DNA from: an uncultured Flavobacteriaceae bacterium | Lineage (GTDB): Bacteria; Bacteroidota; Bacteroidia; Flavobacteriales; Flavobacteriaceae | Direction: 5' to 3' | Length of the DNA stretch: 64,000 bases | NCBI GenBank assembly: GCA_934675205.1 | Contig: CAKUPQ010000001.1 | Span: forward strand, 686,497-750,496 | In this document: one piece after another, positions 33,973 through 42,401 of the stretch | Layout: each line of letters starts with the position of its first letter | Numbering within the stretch: the stretch's first letter is position 1 | Made by a program: the position numbers and the translations under genes | Notes under the pieces: generated by a model | Told to the model about the DNA's origin: nothing | Databases searched by the model: none | The model's input: only the letters and a program-made list of their open reading frames with translations

Positions 33973-34809
33973 ATGAAAAGAATTGTTTTATTATGCACGA
34001 TTGCAGGAGCTTTAATGCTTACTTCGTGCGGCTCAAAAAAGAAAATAGCTGAATTAGAAGGAAAAAACAAAGAGATTCAGGATTTGCTGAACACAGCAAC
34101 AGTAAAGTTAAACACTTGTTTGACAGAAAAAAACGGAATGCAATCGCAAATTGATTTGTTGAAAGAATCTAATGCAGAATTGAGAAAAGACAAAGACAAT
34201 GTAACACATCTTTCTTCTCAAGGAGCTGCAAACCTTGAAAAATCATTAGAAAGCCTGAAAGAAAAAGATTTGAAAATCTCTCGTCTCCAAGATGCTTTAA
34301 CCAAAAAAGATTCGGTTACTTTGGCTTTGGTTACTTCACTGAAAAGAGAAGTAGGAATTAACGACCCTGACATTGAAGTAAATGTTGAAAAAGGAGTGGT
34401 TTTCATTTCGATTGCAGACAAAATGCTTTTCAAATCAGGAAGTTACGAAGTTAGTGACAAAGCAAAAGACGTTTTGGCTAAAGTAGCTAAAGTGGTAAAC
34501 TCAAAACCTGATTTTGAGTGTATGGTTGAAGGACACACAGATAATGTTCCGTATCGTTCGGGAGTTCTTTTGGACAACTGGGATTTGAGTGTTAAGCGTT
34601 CGACTTCGGTTGTGAGAGTACTTCAAAGTATGGGAGTAAATCCGGCACAGCTTATTGCAGCAGGTAGAGCAGAATATGTGCCATTAGTGAGCAACACTAC
34701 TTCTGAAAATCGTTCGACTAACCGTAGAACAAGAGTGGTTGTACTTCCGAAAATTGACCAGTTCTACAATATGATTGAGAACGAAATGAAAAATTTAAGC
34801 GGAAAATAA
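33973..34809 (+). CDS. OmpA-family lipoprotein with coiled-coil stem
   Basis: 278 residues. The lipoprotein signal (LLCTIAGALMLTSCGSKKK, cysteine near 19) is followed by a heptad-like coiled coil from about 25 to 125 (IAELEGKNKEIQDLLNTATV...LESLKEKDLKISRLQDALT). An OmpA-like peptidoglycan-binding domain from about 145 includes VEGHTDNVPYRSG and the arginine-rich RSTNRRTRVVVLP. It probably links the outer membrane to peptidoglycan. A terminator follows. Confidence 0.88.
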   Translation: MKRIVLLCTIAGALMLTSCGSKKKIAELEGKNKEIQDLLNTATVKLNTCLTEKNGMQSQIDLLKESNAELRKDKDNVTHLSSQGAANLEKSLESLKEKDLKISRLQDALTKKDSVTLALVTSLKREVGINDPDIEVNVEKGVVFISIADKMLFKSGSYEVSDKAKDVLAKVAKVVNSKPDFECMVEGHTDNVPYRSGVLLDNWDLSVKRSTSVVRVLQSMGVNPAQLIAAGRAEYVPLVSNTTSENRSTNRRTRVVVLPKIDQFYNMIENEMKNLSGK

Positions 34810-34831
34810 GAATTTAGAATTGTCATCTAAT

Positions 34832-34866
34832 AAAAACCGTCTCGTTTTTTAACAAGGCGGTTTTTT
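34832..34866 (+). terminator. intrinsic terminator after the OmpA-family gene
   Basis: ACCGTCTCGT and ACAAGGCGGT form an imperfect stem around a T-rich loop, followed by TTTTTT. It lies 23 bases after the stop codon. Confidence 0.75.
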
Positions 34867-34963
34867 GTTTCTACAACGTTTTCGTTAAATTTATTTTAAG
34901 TTTTTCACTTCAAAAGCAACTATTTTGCCTGATTTGATTACCTTTACACTATAATTCACAAGA

Positions 34964-35437
34964 ATGAAAGTCCACAAACTCGATATTGATGATTTTAGCG
35001 AAATTGACTACGACCTGATTGCCATAAACACTACTATCGAAGATTATTTATTGGCATTCAACATCAATCAGATGCTTAAACTGACTCTTTCGAGACACAA
35101 AAACGACATTATTTCGACAAATAATGCGAAGGAAGTTAGGTTTTCGAGATACGGATTTGAAGACGAAAATCAGGATTTGTACTGGAGTTTGGTGCAAAAC
35201 CAAAAATGGATAGACACAGCCGAAAATAATTTTTCGCTTTTTGAACAGGTACAGCAAAAAGTGTATTTACTCCCTGAATTCAAAAATGTGGATTATTTTC
35301 TGAAAATCGAAGGCTCGGAATTTGACAACAACGAAATTCAGGATATTTTGTTCAGGATAAAGAAAATAAATAATGTGTCTGCTGTTTTTACGGTAGATAC
35401 CGACAATTTAAAATCAAAAAATAATTTAATATTTTAA
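34964..35437 (+). CDS. IPExxxVDY family protein
   Basis: 157 residues. The family-defining segment appears as LLPEFKNVDYFLKIEG near 100-115. The N-terminus VHKLDIDDFSEIDYDLIAIN and the RFSRYGFEDENQDLYWSLVQ region are also typical. Function is unknown, but in Bacteroidota it is repeatedly found directly before pyruvate kinase, as here (1 base between stop and start). Confidence 0.88.
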   Translation: MKVHKLDIDDFSEIDYDLIAINTTIEDYLLAFNINQMLKLTLSRHKNDIISTNNAKEVRFSRYGFEDENQDLYWSLVQNQKWIDTAENNFSLFEQVQQKVYLLPEFKNVDYFLKIEGSEFDNNEIQDILFRIKKINNVSAVFTVDTDNLKSKNNLIF

Positions 35438-35438
35438 T

Positions 35439-36869
35439 ATGTTAAACCACAAGAAAACGAAAATTGTAGCCACTTTAGGGCCGTCTTGCAGTACGGAAAA
35501 TGTTATTCACGAAATGGTAAAAGCAGGTGTGAATGTTTTCAGAATCAACTTTTCACACGCAGATTATGATGATGTAAAGTCGAAAATCGACATCATCAGA
35601 GGATTGAACGAAAAACACGGATACCATACCGCTATTTTGGCTGACTTGCAAGGACCAAAATTGAGAGTTGGAATAATGAAAGAGGACGTAGTGGTAAGCA
35701 AAGGTGATGTAATCACGTTTACTACTAAAGAAGCCATAGACGGAACAGCTGAAAGGGTTTATATGAACTACAAAAACTTCCCGAAAGATGTAAAAAAAGG
35801 TGAAAGAATCCTGCTTGATGACGGGAAACTGATTTTTGAAGTATTGGATACAGATGGAAAAAGCGAAGTGAAAGCCAAAGTAATTCAAGGAGGGCCATTG
35901 CGTTCCAAAAAAGGAGTTAACCTTCCCAATACAAACGTTTCGCTGCCTGCTCTTACGGAAAAAGACAAAAGAGATGCTGTTTTTGCTATTGAAAATCAGG
36001 TAGATTGGATTGCTCTTTCGTTTGTGCGAACTCCTAAAGATTTAGAGGAATTACAGGATTTGATCAACGAACATTCTGACTATAAAATTCCGATTATTGC
36101 TAAAATAGAAAAACCCGAAGCAGTCGAAAACATAGACAAAATCGTAGCTTTTTGCGATGGATTGATGGTGGCTCGTGGAGATTTGGGAGTAGAAATTCCC
36201 GCTCACGAAGTGCCTCTTATTCAGAAAAAATTAGTTCATCGTGCCAAAACAGCTCGTATTCCGGTAATCATCGCAACCCAAATGATGGAAACGATGATTA
36301 CAAGCCTTACTCCTACAAGAGCAGAAGTGAATGACGTAGCCAATTCGGTTATGGACGGAGCAGATGCAGTAATGCTTTCGGGAGAAACTTCGGTTGGGAA
36401 TTATCCCGTTCAGGTTATCGAAAAAATGTCTGAAATTATTTCGGCTGTTGAAGAATCACCACTTATTCAGGTTCCGAAAAATATTCCTCAAACCCGAACA
36501 AAAAGGTATATTACAAAACTTGTTTGTTACCACGCAGCTATAATGGCAAACGAAATCAAAGCAAGTGCTGTCTGTACGCTTACCAATAGTGGCTATACCG
36601 CTTTTCAGATTTCGGCTTGGAGACCACAATCACATATCTTGGTGTTTACTTCCAACAAGAGAATTCTGACCCAAATGAGTTTGTTGTGGGGAGTTGAATC
36701 GCTTTATTACGACAAATTTGTAAGTACAGATGACACTATTGGAGATGTAAACAAAATGGCTGAACAATCAGGATATGTATCCAAAGGAGATATGGTTATC
36801 AACTTGGCTGCAATGCCTGTTCACGAAAAAGGAATGGTCAATACACTTCGTGTTTCGGAGATAAAATGA
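35439..36869 (+). CDS. pyk: pyruvate kinase
   Basis: 476 residues. Motifs: KTKIVATLGPSC (N-terminus), VNVFRINFSHADYDDVKSKI, the active-site signature IPIIAKIEKPEAVENIDKIV with GLMVARGDLGVEIPAHEVPL near 240-259, and ANSVMDGADAVMLSGETSVG. The C-terminal domain is complete. It makes ATP and pyruvate from phosphoenolpyruvate. It is tightly coupled to the IPExxxVDY gene upstream. Confidence 0.97.
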   Translation: MLNHKKTKIVATLGPSCSTENVIHEMVKAGVNVFRINFSHADYDDVKSKIDIIRGLNEKHGYHTAILADLQGPKLRVGIMKEDVVVSKGDVITFTTKEAIDGTAERVYMNYKNFPKDVKKGERILLDDGKLIFEVLDTDGKSEVKAKVIQGGPLRSKKGVNLPNTNVSLPALTEKDKRDAVFAIENQVDWIALSFVRTPKDLEELQDLINEHSDYKIPIIAKIEKPEAVENIDKIVAFCDGLMVARGDLGVEIPAHEVPLIQKKLVHRAKTARIPVIIATQMMETMITSLTPTRAEVNDVANSVMDGADAVMLSGETSVGNYPVQVIEKMSEIISAVEESPLIQVPKNIPQTRTKRYITKLVCYHAAIMANEIKASAVCTLTNSGYTAFQISAWRPQSHILVFTSNKRILTQMSLLWGVESLYYDKFVSTDDTIGDVNKMAEQSGYVSKGDMVINLAAMPVHEKGMVNTLRVSEIK

Positions 36870-36957
36870 TGGGTTAAAAGAGACAAGTTGTATTGGTTTG
36901 GATATATTTTTTCTGAAAAATATAACGCCATATATTATCCGAAAACAAAAAGTCGTT

Positions 36958-36965
36958 TACCTTTG
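36958..36965 (+). promoter_or_regulatory. -7 element TACCTTTG for the dihydroorotase gene
   Basis: TACCTTTG fits TAnnTTTG, 18 bases before the ATG at 36984. I see no TTG at the normal spacing. Confidence 0.45.
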
Positions 36966-36983
36966 TAGAAATTTAATTTCAGT

Positions 36984-38327
36984 ATGTCTGTTATACTTAT
37001 CAAAAACGCCAAAATTGTAAACGAAGGAGTAATTTTTGAAGGAGATGTCTTAATCGAAAACGAATTCATCTCTGAAATAGCCGAGCAAATAAGCGTTAAA
37101 TCTTCTGATTGGAAAATCGTAGATGCAGAAGGAAACTACCTTATCCCGGGAATGATAGACGACCAAGTGCATTTCAGAGAACCCGGTCTTACTCACAAAG
37201 GCGATATAGAATCCGAGAGCAGAAGTGCTGTTGCCGGAGGAATTACCTCGTTTATCGAACAACCCAATACGGTTCCGAATGCGGTTACTCAAGAACTTTT
37301 GGAAGAAAAATACCGGATTGCTTCCGAAAAATCTTATGCGAATTATTCGTTTATGATGGGAGCAACCAACGACAACCTCGAAGAAGTGTTGAAAACCAAT
37401 CCGGAAAATGTAGCGGGAATCAAGATGTTTTTGGGGTCTTCAACAGGAAATATGTTGGTTGATAATCCTGAAATCATCGAAAATATTTTCTCGAAAACCA
37501 AAATGCTGATTGCTGTTCATTGTGAAGATGAAACCACCATTAAAAACAATTTAGCTCAATACAAAGAAGAATTCGGAGAAGAGATTCCTGTAGAATATCA
37601 CCCGAAAATCAGAAGTGCAGAGGCTTGTTATCTGTCGTCTTCTCAAGCTATCGAATTAGCCAAAAAAACAGGAGCAAGACTGCATATTTTCCACGTTTCT
37701 ACAGCAAGAGAAACGGAACTTTTCACCAATAAAATTCCGTTGGAAGAAAAACAGATTACAGCCGAAGTTTGTGTGCATCACTTGTGGTTTACCGATGAGG
37801 ATTATGCCAAAAAAGGGAACTTTATCAAATGGAATCCTGCCATAAAATCAGAACAGGACAAAACCGAACTCTGGAAAGCCCTTTTGGACGGAAGAATTGA
37901 CAATATTGCAACCGACCACGCACCGCATACGTTAGAAGAAAAAGCAAAAAAATATATAGATGCTCCATCGGGAGGACCATTGGTTCAACACGCTTTGGTC
38001 GCTCTTTTTGAGGCTCATTTGCAAGGGAGAATTTCCGTTGAAAAAATCGTAGAAAAAACGGCTCACAACCCTGCCAAAATCTTTAAAATCGAAAAAAGAG
38101 GATTTATAAAAGAGGGTTATTATGCAGATTTGACCGTTGTAAACCCTCATCAACCTTGGAATGTAACCAAAGAAAACATTTTGTACAAATGCGGTTGGTC
38201 GCCTTTTGAGGGAACAAATTTTAAATCAAAAATTACCCATACCTTTGTAAACGGAAAGCTCGTTTATCAGAACGGGAAAGTAAAAGAAGAAAAAGTTGGG
38301 AAACGGTTATTGTTTAATAGAGAATAG
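36984..38327 (+). CDS. pyrC: dihydroorotase (Bacteroidota-type PyrC)
   Basis: 447 residues of the amidohydrolase superfamily. GMIDDQVHFREPGLTHKGDI near 56-75 is the metal-site strand; the usual HxH is QxH here. The bridging lysine is in GIKMFLGSSTGNM. Later histidines are in AVHCEDE, LHIFHVS and IATDHAPHT, and the substrate loop is SGGPLVQHALVALFEAH. Interconverts carbamoyl-aspartate and dihydroorotate. The Gln substitution is, as I recall, normal in Bacteroidota dihydroorotases, so the enzyme is probably active. It is followed closely by a DUF4296 lipoprotein gene. Confidence 0.9.
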   Translation: MSVILIKNAKIVNEGVIFEGDVLIENEFISEIAEQISVKSSDWKIVDAEGNYLIPGMIDDQVHFREPGLTHKGDIESESRSAVAGGITSFIEQPNTVPNAVTQELLEEKYRIASEKSYANYSFMMGATNDNLEEVLKTNPENVAGIKMFLGSSTGNMLVDNPEIIENIFSKTKMLIAVHCEDETTIKNNLAQYKEEFGEEIPVEYHPKIRSAEACYLSSSQAIELAKKTGARLHIFHVSTARETELFTNKIPLEEKQITAEVCVHHLWFTDEDYAKKGNFIKWNPAIKSEQDKTELWKALLDGRIDNIATDHAPHTLEEKAKKYIDAPSGGPLVQHALVALFEAHLQGRISVEKIVEKTAHNPAKIFKIEKRGFIKEGYYADLTVVNPHQPWNVTKENILYKCGWSPFEGTNFKSKITHTFVNGKLVYQNGKVKEEKVGKRLLFNRE

Positions 38328-38348
38328 ATCAATCTCGGGGCTAAAAAA

Positions 38349-38756
38349 ATGAAACGATTATTTACATATTTCACTATTGGTTTATTCGTTTTGGGTTGTA
38401 CTGAAACAAAACCTAAACTCAATGACCTGATTTCTGAAAAAAAAATGGAGGACATTCTCTATGACCTTACTTTGTTTCAGTCCATAAAAAGTACTAACTA
38501 TATGCTGTATGAACAAAACAACATTCAGCCTGATGTTTATATTTACGAAAAATACGAAATTGACAGTCTTCAGTTTAGCAACAGCCACAAATATTATATT
38601 TCCGATTCTGAAAACTACGAAAAAATGTTAGTCCGTATCATTGACAGAGTAAACGAAAACAAAAAAACAACCGACAGCCTAAAAGTAAAAGAAGAAGAAA
38701 AACCTGTTGTTAAAGATTCGCTTTCTCCAAAAGTAAAAATCTTACGAAAATCGTAA
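38349..38756 (+). CDS. DUF4296 lipoprotein
   Basis: 135 residues. The lipobox (FTIGLFVLGCTETKP, cysteine near 17) is followed by the DUF4296 body: LISEKKMEDILYDLTLFQSI, YEKYEIDSLQFSNSHKYYIS and YEKMLVRIIDRVNENKK. A charged tail of KEEEKPVVKDSLSPKVK ends it. Function is unknown. Its position after dihydroorotase is a conserved flavobacterial neighbourhood in my memory. Confidence 0.8.
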   Translation: MKRLFTYFTIGLFVLGCTETKPKLNDLISEKKMEDILYDLTLFQSIKSTNYMLYEQNNIQPDVYIYEKYEIDSLQFSNSHKYYISDSENYEKMLVRIIDRVNENKKTTDSLKVKEEEKPVVKDSLSPKVKILRKS

Positions 38757-38786
38757 CCGGCTTAAAGCATACTGCCTATTGCCAAA

Positions 38787-39974
38787 TTAAACCAATGCTT
38801 CTTTTATTCTTCGCAATGCTTCAATAAGCACATCTTCACTTGTAGCATACGAAAGTCGGATACAGTTTGCATCTCCGAAAGCCGAACCTGTAACGGTTGC
38901 TACATTGGCCTCTTCCAAAAGATACATTGCCAAATCTTCACTGTTGTTGATTTTTCTTTCTTTTAATGTTTTTCCGAAATACCACGAAATATCAGGAAAA
39001 GCATAAAAAGCTCCTTCGGGAATGGTGGTTTTTACATTCGGAATATCTTGTAATAATCCGATAACCAAATCCCTGCGTTTGTGGAATTCTTTAACCATAT
39101 AATCAAGTACGCTTGGGTCTGCCAAAACAGCCGAAATCGTGGCTCTTTGAGCAATGGAATTTGTTCCGCTTGTTACTTGTCCTTGCATTTTTGTACAGGC
39201 TTTTGCAATAAATTCGGGAGCTCCGATATATCCGACTCTCCAACCTGTCATAGCAAAGGCTTTGGACACTCCGTTTACAGTTATGGTTCTGTCATACATT
39301 CCGTCTATTGAGGCAATCGAACAGAAATTTCCTGTAAAATTGATATGCTCGTAGATTTCGTCTGACACCACAAAGATATTCGGGTGCTTTTTGATTACTT
39401 CCGAAAGTGCGGTCAATTCTTCTCTGTTATAAACCGATCCACTCGGATTACAAGGAGAACTGAACATTATCATTTTGGTTTTTGGGGTAATGGCTTTTTC
39501 TAATTGTTCGGGGGTAATCTTAAAATTCGTTTCAACCGAAGTCGGAACAATAACAGGATTTCCCTCTGCCATCTTTACGATTTCTGCATAGCTTACCCAA
39601 TACGGAGCAGGTAAAATACATTCATCTCCAGGGTTTAACAAAACCTGAGCTACATTGTACAAAGATTGTTTTGCTCCTGTCGAAACCACAATTTGCGAGG
39701 GTTTGTAGTCTAAATCATTGTCTCTTTTGAATTTTTTGGAGATTGCCTCACGAAGTTCCAAATAACCATCAACAGGAGTATAAGTGCTGTAATTTTCGTC
39801 AATTGCTTTTTTTGCAGCTTCTTTGACAAAATCAGGGGTGTTAAAGTCTGGCTCTCCCAAACTCAAACTGATAACATCTTTTCCTTCGGCTTTGAGTTCT
39901 CTTACTTTTGCAGCCATTGCCAAAGTTTGAGAAACTTCAAGATTATTAATTCGGGTTGATAATAAATGATTCAT
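38787..39974 (-). CDS. class I aspartate/aromatic aminotransferase (aspartate aminotransferase)
   Basis: 395 residues of PLP fold type I. KDVISLSLGEPDFNTPDFVK near 34-53, the FSSPCNPSGSVYNREELTAL segment and VSDEIYEHINF (PLP aspartate/tyrosine) are present, as is the Schiff-base lysine in VNGVSKAFAMTGWRVGYIG near 236. The motif set fits bacterial aspartate aminotransferase class Ib. The start is the ATG at 39974, 10 bases after the desaturase stop on the minus strand, so the two form an operon. Confidence 0.9.
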   Translation of the reverse strand: MNHLLSTRINNLEVSQTLAMAAKVRELKAEGKDVISLSLGEPDFNTPDFVKEAAKKAIDENYSTYTPVDGYLELREAISKKFKRDNDLDYKPSQIVVSTGAKQSLYNVAQVLLNPGDECILPAPYWVSYAEIVKMAEGNPVIVPTSVETNFKITPEQLEKAITPKTKMIMFSSPCNPSGSVYNREELTALSEVIKKHPNIFVVSDEIYEHINFTGNFCSIASIDGMYDRTITVNGVSKAFAMTGWRVGYIGAPEFIAKACTKMQGQVTSGTNSIAQRATISAVLADPSVLDYMVKEFHKRRDLVIGLLQDIPNVKTTIPEGAFYAFPDISWYFGKTLKERKINNSEDLAMYLLEEANVATVTGSAFGDANCIRLSYATSEDVLIEALRRIKEALV

Positions 39975-39984
39975 AATCAAATAA

Positions 39985-41073
39985 TTATGCGGTTACGGGT
40001 TCTACACCCAACTCTTTCAAATGTCTGAAATGTGAAGCAATTGCCTCTCTTGTTGTTTTAAATTCGTAGTAAGGTAAATTAAATTCCTGTGCGGTTTCCT
40101 TCACTATTTTTGCAATTTTTCCGTAATGAATATGACTGATATTCGGGAAAATATGGTGTTCAATCTGATGGTTTAATCCTCCTGTGTACCAGTTCATCAA
40201 ACGGTTTTTTGGAGCGAAATTAGCCGTAGTATAAAGCTGATGAATAGCCCAAGTATTTTCCATTTCTCCGTTTTCGTTCGGAACAGGATTGTGCGTGTCT
40301 TCCACTACGTGAGCCAATTGGAACACAACACTCAAAATCAGTCCTGCTACATAGTGCATCACAAAAAATCCGATTAGCACTTTCCACCACACAATTCCTA
40401 AAAGCATCGGAATAACCAGCCAAATTGAAAAGTAAATCAATTTAGTAACAAACAACATTGTCCAATGAAAAGTCGGGCTTTTTGGTTCTCCATACGAAAG
40501 CTTTCTTTTCAGATAGCGTTTCATTTGCAAGAAATCGGTTGTAATAGCCCAGTTGAAAGTCAATAATCCGTAGAGGAAAATCGAATAATAATGCTGAAAT
40601 TTATGAAAACGATGCCATTTTGCCTCTTTGGTAAAACGGATAATTTTTCCTGCATCTAAATCTTCGTCGTGTCCGTGAATGTTTGTATAGGTATGATGCA
40701 GAACATTGTGTTGCACTTGCCAGTTATATACATTTCCTGCCAAAACATAAATGCTTCCTCCCATTATTTTATTAATCCAGTTTTTGGAAGAATACGAACC
40801 GTGATTTCCATCGTGCATTACGTTCATTCCTACTCCTGCCATTCCGATTCCGATAATAACTGTAAACAACAATTTCCACCAATCAGAAATGTTTAGGGTT
40901 AAAATCAAAAAATAAGGACCTAAAAAAAGAAGAAACATTATAACGGTTTTCAGGTGCAGTTTCCAGTTTCCTGATTTTTTGATGTTGTTTTCTTTGAAAT
41001 AATTATTCACTCGAGTATTAAGGGTTCGGAAAAACTTGAGTGAATCTTGTCTTGAAAAAGTAGGTGCTTTCAT
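39985..41073 (-). CDS. membrane fatty acid desaturase (acyl-CoA/linoleoyl-CoA type)
   Basis: 362 residues with several membrane helices. Three histidine boxes coordinate the di-iron site: HDGNHGS near 89-95, HNVLHH near 121-126 and HQIEHHIFPNISHIHYGK near 303-320. It introduces a double bond into membrane lipid acyl chains. No N-terminal cytochrome b5 domain is seen, so an external electron donor is needed. It lies upstream of the aminotransferase gene. Confidence 0.93.
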   Translation of the reverse strand: MKAPTFSRQDSLKFFRTLNTRVNNYFKENNIKKSGNWKLHLKTVIMFLLFLGPYFLILTLNISDWWKLLFTVIIGIGMAGVGMNVMHDGNHGSYSSKNWINKIMGGSIYVLAGNVYNWQVQHNVLHHTYTNIHGHDEDLDAGKIIRFTKEAKWHRFHKFQHYYSIFLYGLLTFNWAITTDFLQMKRYLKRKLSYGEPKSPTFHWTMLFVTKLIYFSIWLVIPMLLGIVWWKVLIGFFVMHYVAGLILSVVFQLAHVVEDTHNPVPNENGEMENTWAIHQLYTTANFAPKNRLMNWYTGGLNHQIEHHIFPNISHIHYGKIAKIVKETAQEFNLPYYEFKTTREAIASHFRHLKELGVEPVTA

Positions 41074-41108
41074 TAAATATTTGTTATTCTGTATGATAAA
41101 TTAAGTGC

Positions 41109-41135
41109 CAAAGATAATAAATATACACTTACCAA
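41109..41135 (-). promoter_or_regulatory. promoter TTG-N16-TATCTTTG for the desaturase gene
   Basis: Minus-strand TTG (41135-41133) and TATCTTTG (41116-41109) with a 16-base spacer, ending 36 bases before the start. The spacer is one base below the common range. Confidence 0.55.
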
Positions 41136-41175
41136 AACCTGATAAATATCTTAAAAAAAATATTTTAAAAAAAAC

Positions 41176-41207
41176 TTGCTTAAAACAAACAATATATCAT
41201 ATATTTG
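41176..41207 (+). promoter_or_regulatory. promoter TTG-N21-TATATTTG for tRNA-Leu
   Basis: TTG (41176-41178), 21 bases, TATATTTG (41200-41207), ending 29 bases before the tRNA. A full match to the Bacteroidota promoter. Confidence 0.8.
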
Positions 41208-41236
41208 CACTCTCTAAAAATGAGAAGTCTATCATT

Positions 41237-41318
41237 GCGGGTGTGGTGAAATTGGTAGACACGCCAGACTTAGGATCTGGTGCCGCAAGGTGTGTAGGTT
41301 CGAGTCCTATCACCCGCA
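41237..41318 (+). tRNA. tRNA-Leu (anticodon TAG)
   Basis: 82 bases. Acceptor GCGGGTG/CACCCGC with discriminator A, D-arm TGGTGAAATTGGTAGACACG, anticodon stem CCAGA/TCTGG with loop CTTAGGA and anticodon TAG. The class II variable arm is TGCCGCAAGGTGT, and the T-arm is TAGG-TTCGAGT-CCTA with flanking bases. CCA is not encoded. It reads CUA/CUN leucine codons. Confidence 0.97.
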
Positions 41319-41321
41319 CTT

Positions 41322-41356
41322 AAACCCTTAACTTTCTGAAAGTTGAGGGTTTTTTA
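41322..41356 (+). terminator. intrinsic terminator after tRNA-Leu
   Basis: ACCCTTAACTTT pairs with AAAGTTGAGGGT (one T-G pair) around CTG, followed by TTTTTT. Confidence 0.85.
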
Positions 41357-41461
41357 TGTTTGTTTTTGCCGACATTTTGGCAACAAAAATAGAATAACAA
41401 TAAACTAAAAGCAGGGGCTTTTCTTTCTTAATAAGTTTTTTTTGTTAGCTCCCAATCCTAA
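41357..41461 (+). other. unexplained gap between two terminators; possible small RNA
   Basis: Between the tRNA-Leu terminator and a second terminator lie about 105 bases with no gene. TATGTTTG (41355-41362) resembles a -7 element, a small hairpin GCCGACATTTTGGC is near 41367, and AAAAGCAGGGGCTTTT is near 41407. There is no -33 element, so an independent small RNA is only a possibility. Confidence 0.25.
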
Positions 41462-41462
41462 T

Positions 41463-41503
41463 AAAATCCGTTTTTATCCAAATGAATGAAAGCGGATTTT
41501 TTA
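41463..41503 (+). terminator. second intrinsic terminator before pyrH
   Basis: ATCCGTTTTTA pairs with TGAAAGCGGAT (G-T pairs included), followed by TTTTTT. It has no annotated gene directly upstream. Confidence 0.65.
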
Positions 41504-41527
41504 TTATTTCTCTTAAACATTAATTTC

Positions 41528-41556
41528 TTTGCTTTTCGCAATAATCCTTATATTTG
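41528..41556 (+). promoter_or_regulatory. promoter TTTG-N17-TATATTTG for pyrH-frr
   Basis: TTTG (41528-41531), exactly 17 bases, TATATTTG (41549-41556), then GCAC. This is the cleanest Bacteroidota promoter in the window; it lies 26 bases before the pyrH ATG. Confidence 0.85.
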
Positions 41557-41582
41557 CACAATTTCAAACAACAGAACTAAAA

Positions 41583-42290
41583 ATGAAATATAAAAGAATC
41601 CTTCTGAAATTAAGCGGAGAAGCTCTTATGGGAGAGCAACAATACGGAATCGACCCAAAAAGGCTTTCCGAATATGCGGACGAAATCAAAAAAATTCACG
41701 ATAAAGGAATAGAAATTGCAATTGTTATCGGAGGAGGAAACATTTTTAGAGGTGTAGCAGGAGCGAGCAATGGAATGGACAGAGTGCAGGGAGATTATAT
41801 GGGAATGCTGGCAACCATCATCAACGGAATGGCACTTCAGGGAGCTTTAGAAGACAAAGGAATGCTTACTCGTTTGCAAACCGCTCTCAAAATTGAAGCC
41901 ATTGCAGAGCCTTACATCAAACGTAGAGCTGTTCGCCATTTGGAAAAAGGAAGAATCGTGATTTTCGGAGCAGGAACGGGAAATCCGTATTTCACAACCG
42001 ATACGGCTGCTGTTTTGAGAGGAATTGAAGTTGGAGCAGATGTGATTCTGAAAGGAACACGAGTGGACGGAATTTATACGGCCGACCCCGAAAAAGACCC
42101 AAATGCAATTAAGTTCGAAACCGTTACTTTTGAGGAAGTTCTCGAAAAAGGACTCAATGTAATGGATACAACCGCTTTCACTTTAAGTCAGGAAAATAAA
42201 CTTCCAATCGTGGTTTTTGATATGAATAAAGAAAATTCGTTACTCGAAATTTGCCAAGGGAAAAACATCGGAACGGTTGTAACTATTTAG
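41583..42290 (+). CDS. pyrH: UMP kinase PyrH
   Basis: 235 residues from [40 protein letters not shown] near 53-72, [20 protein letters not shown] and [20 protein letters not shown] are the family motifs. It phosphorylates UMP to UDP. I chose the ATG at 41583; an upstream in-frame codon at 41529 lies inside the promoter. frr follows after a repeat-filled gap of 111 bases. Confidence 0.97.
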   Translation: MKYKRILLKLSGEALMGEQQYGIDPKRLSEYADEIKKIHDKGIEIAIVIGGGNIFRGVAGASNGMDRVQGDYMGMLATIINGMALQGALEDKGMLTRLQTALKIEAIAEPYIKRRAVRHLEKGRIVIFGAGTGNPYFTTDTAAVLRGIEVGADVILKGTRVDGIYTADPEKDPNAIKFETVTFEEVLEKGLNVMDTTAFTLSQENKLPIVVFDMNKENSLLEICQGKNIGTVVTI

Positions 42291-42294
42291 AAAA

Positions 42295-42392
42295 CACCTG
42301 TCTGCTGACAGGCAGGGGAAACAGAGAACATAGAAAACAGAACATAGAGAATAGAGAACAGATTTAAAACTTTAAAACTGAAACTTTAAACA
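42295..42392 (+). repeat. composite of three dispersed repeats between pyrH and frr
   Basis: CACCTGTCTGCTGACAGGCA (42295 on; relative at 26982) is followed by ACAGAGAACATAGAAAACAG and AACATAGAGAATAGAGAACA (42321-42360; relatives at 161 and 11795), then AAAACTTTAAAACTGAAACT and TTAAAC (relatives at 32876 and 58484). No other function is seen in this gap. Confidence 0.65.
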
Positions 42393-42401
42393 AAGACAGA
42401 A

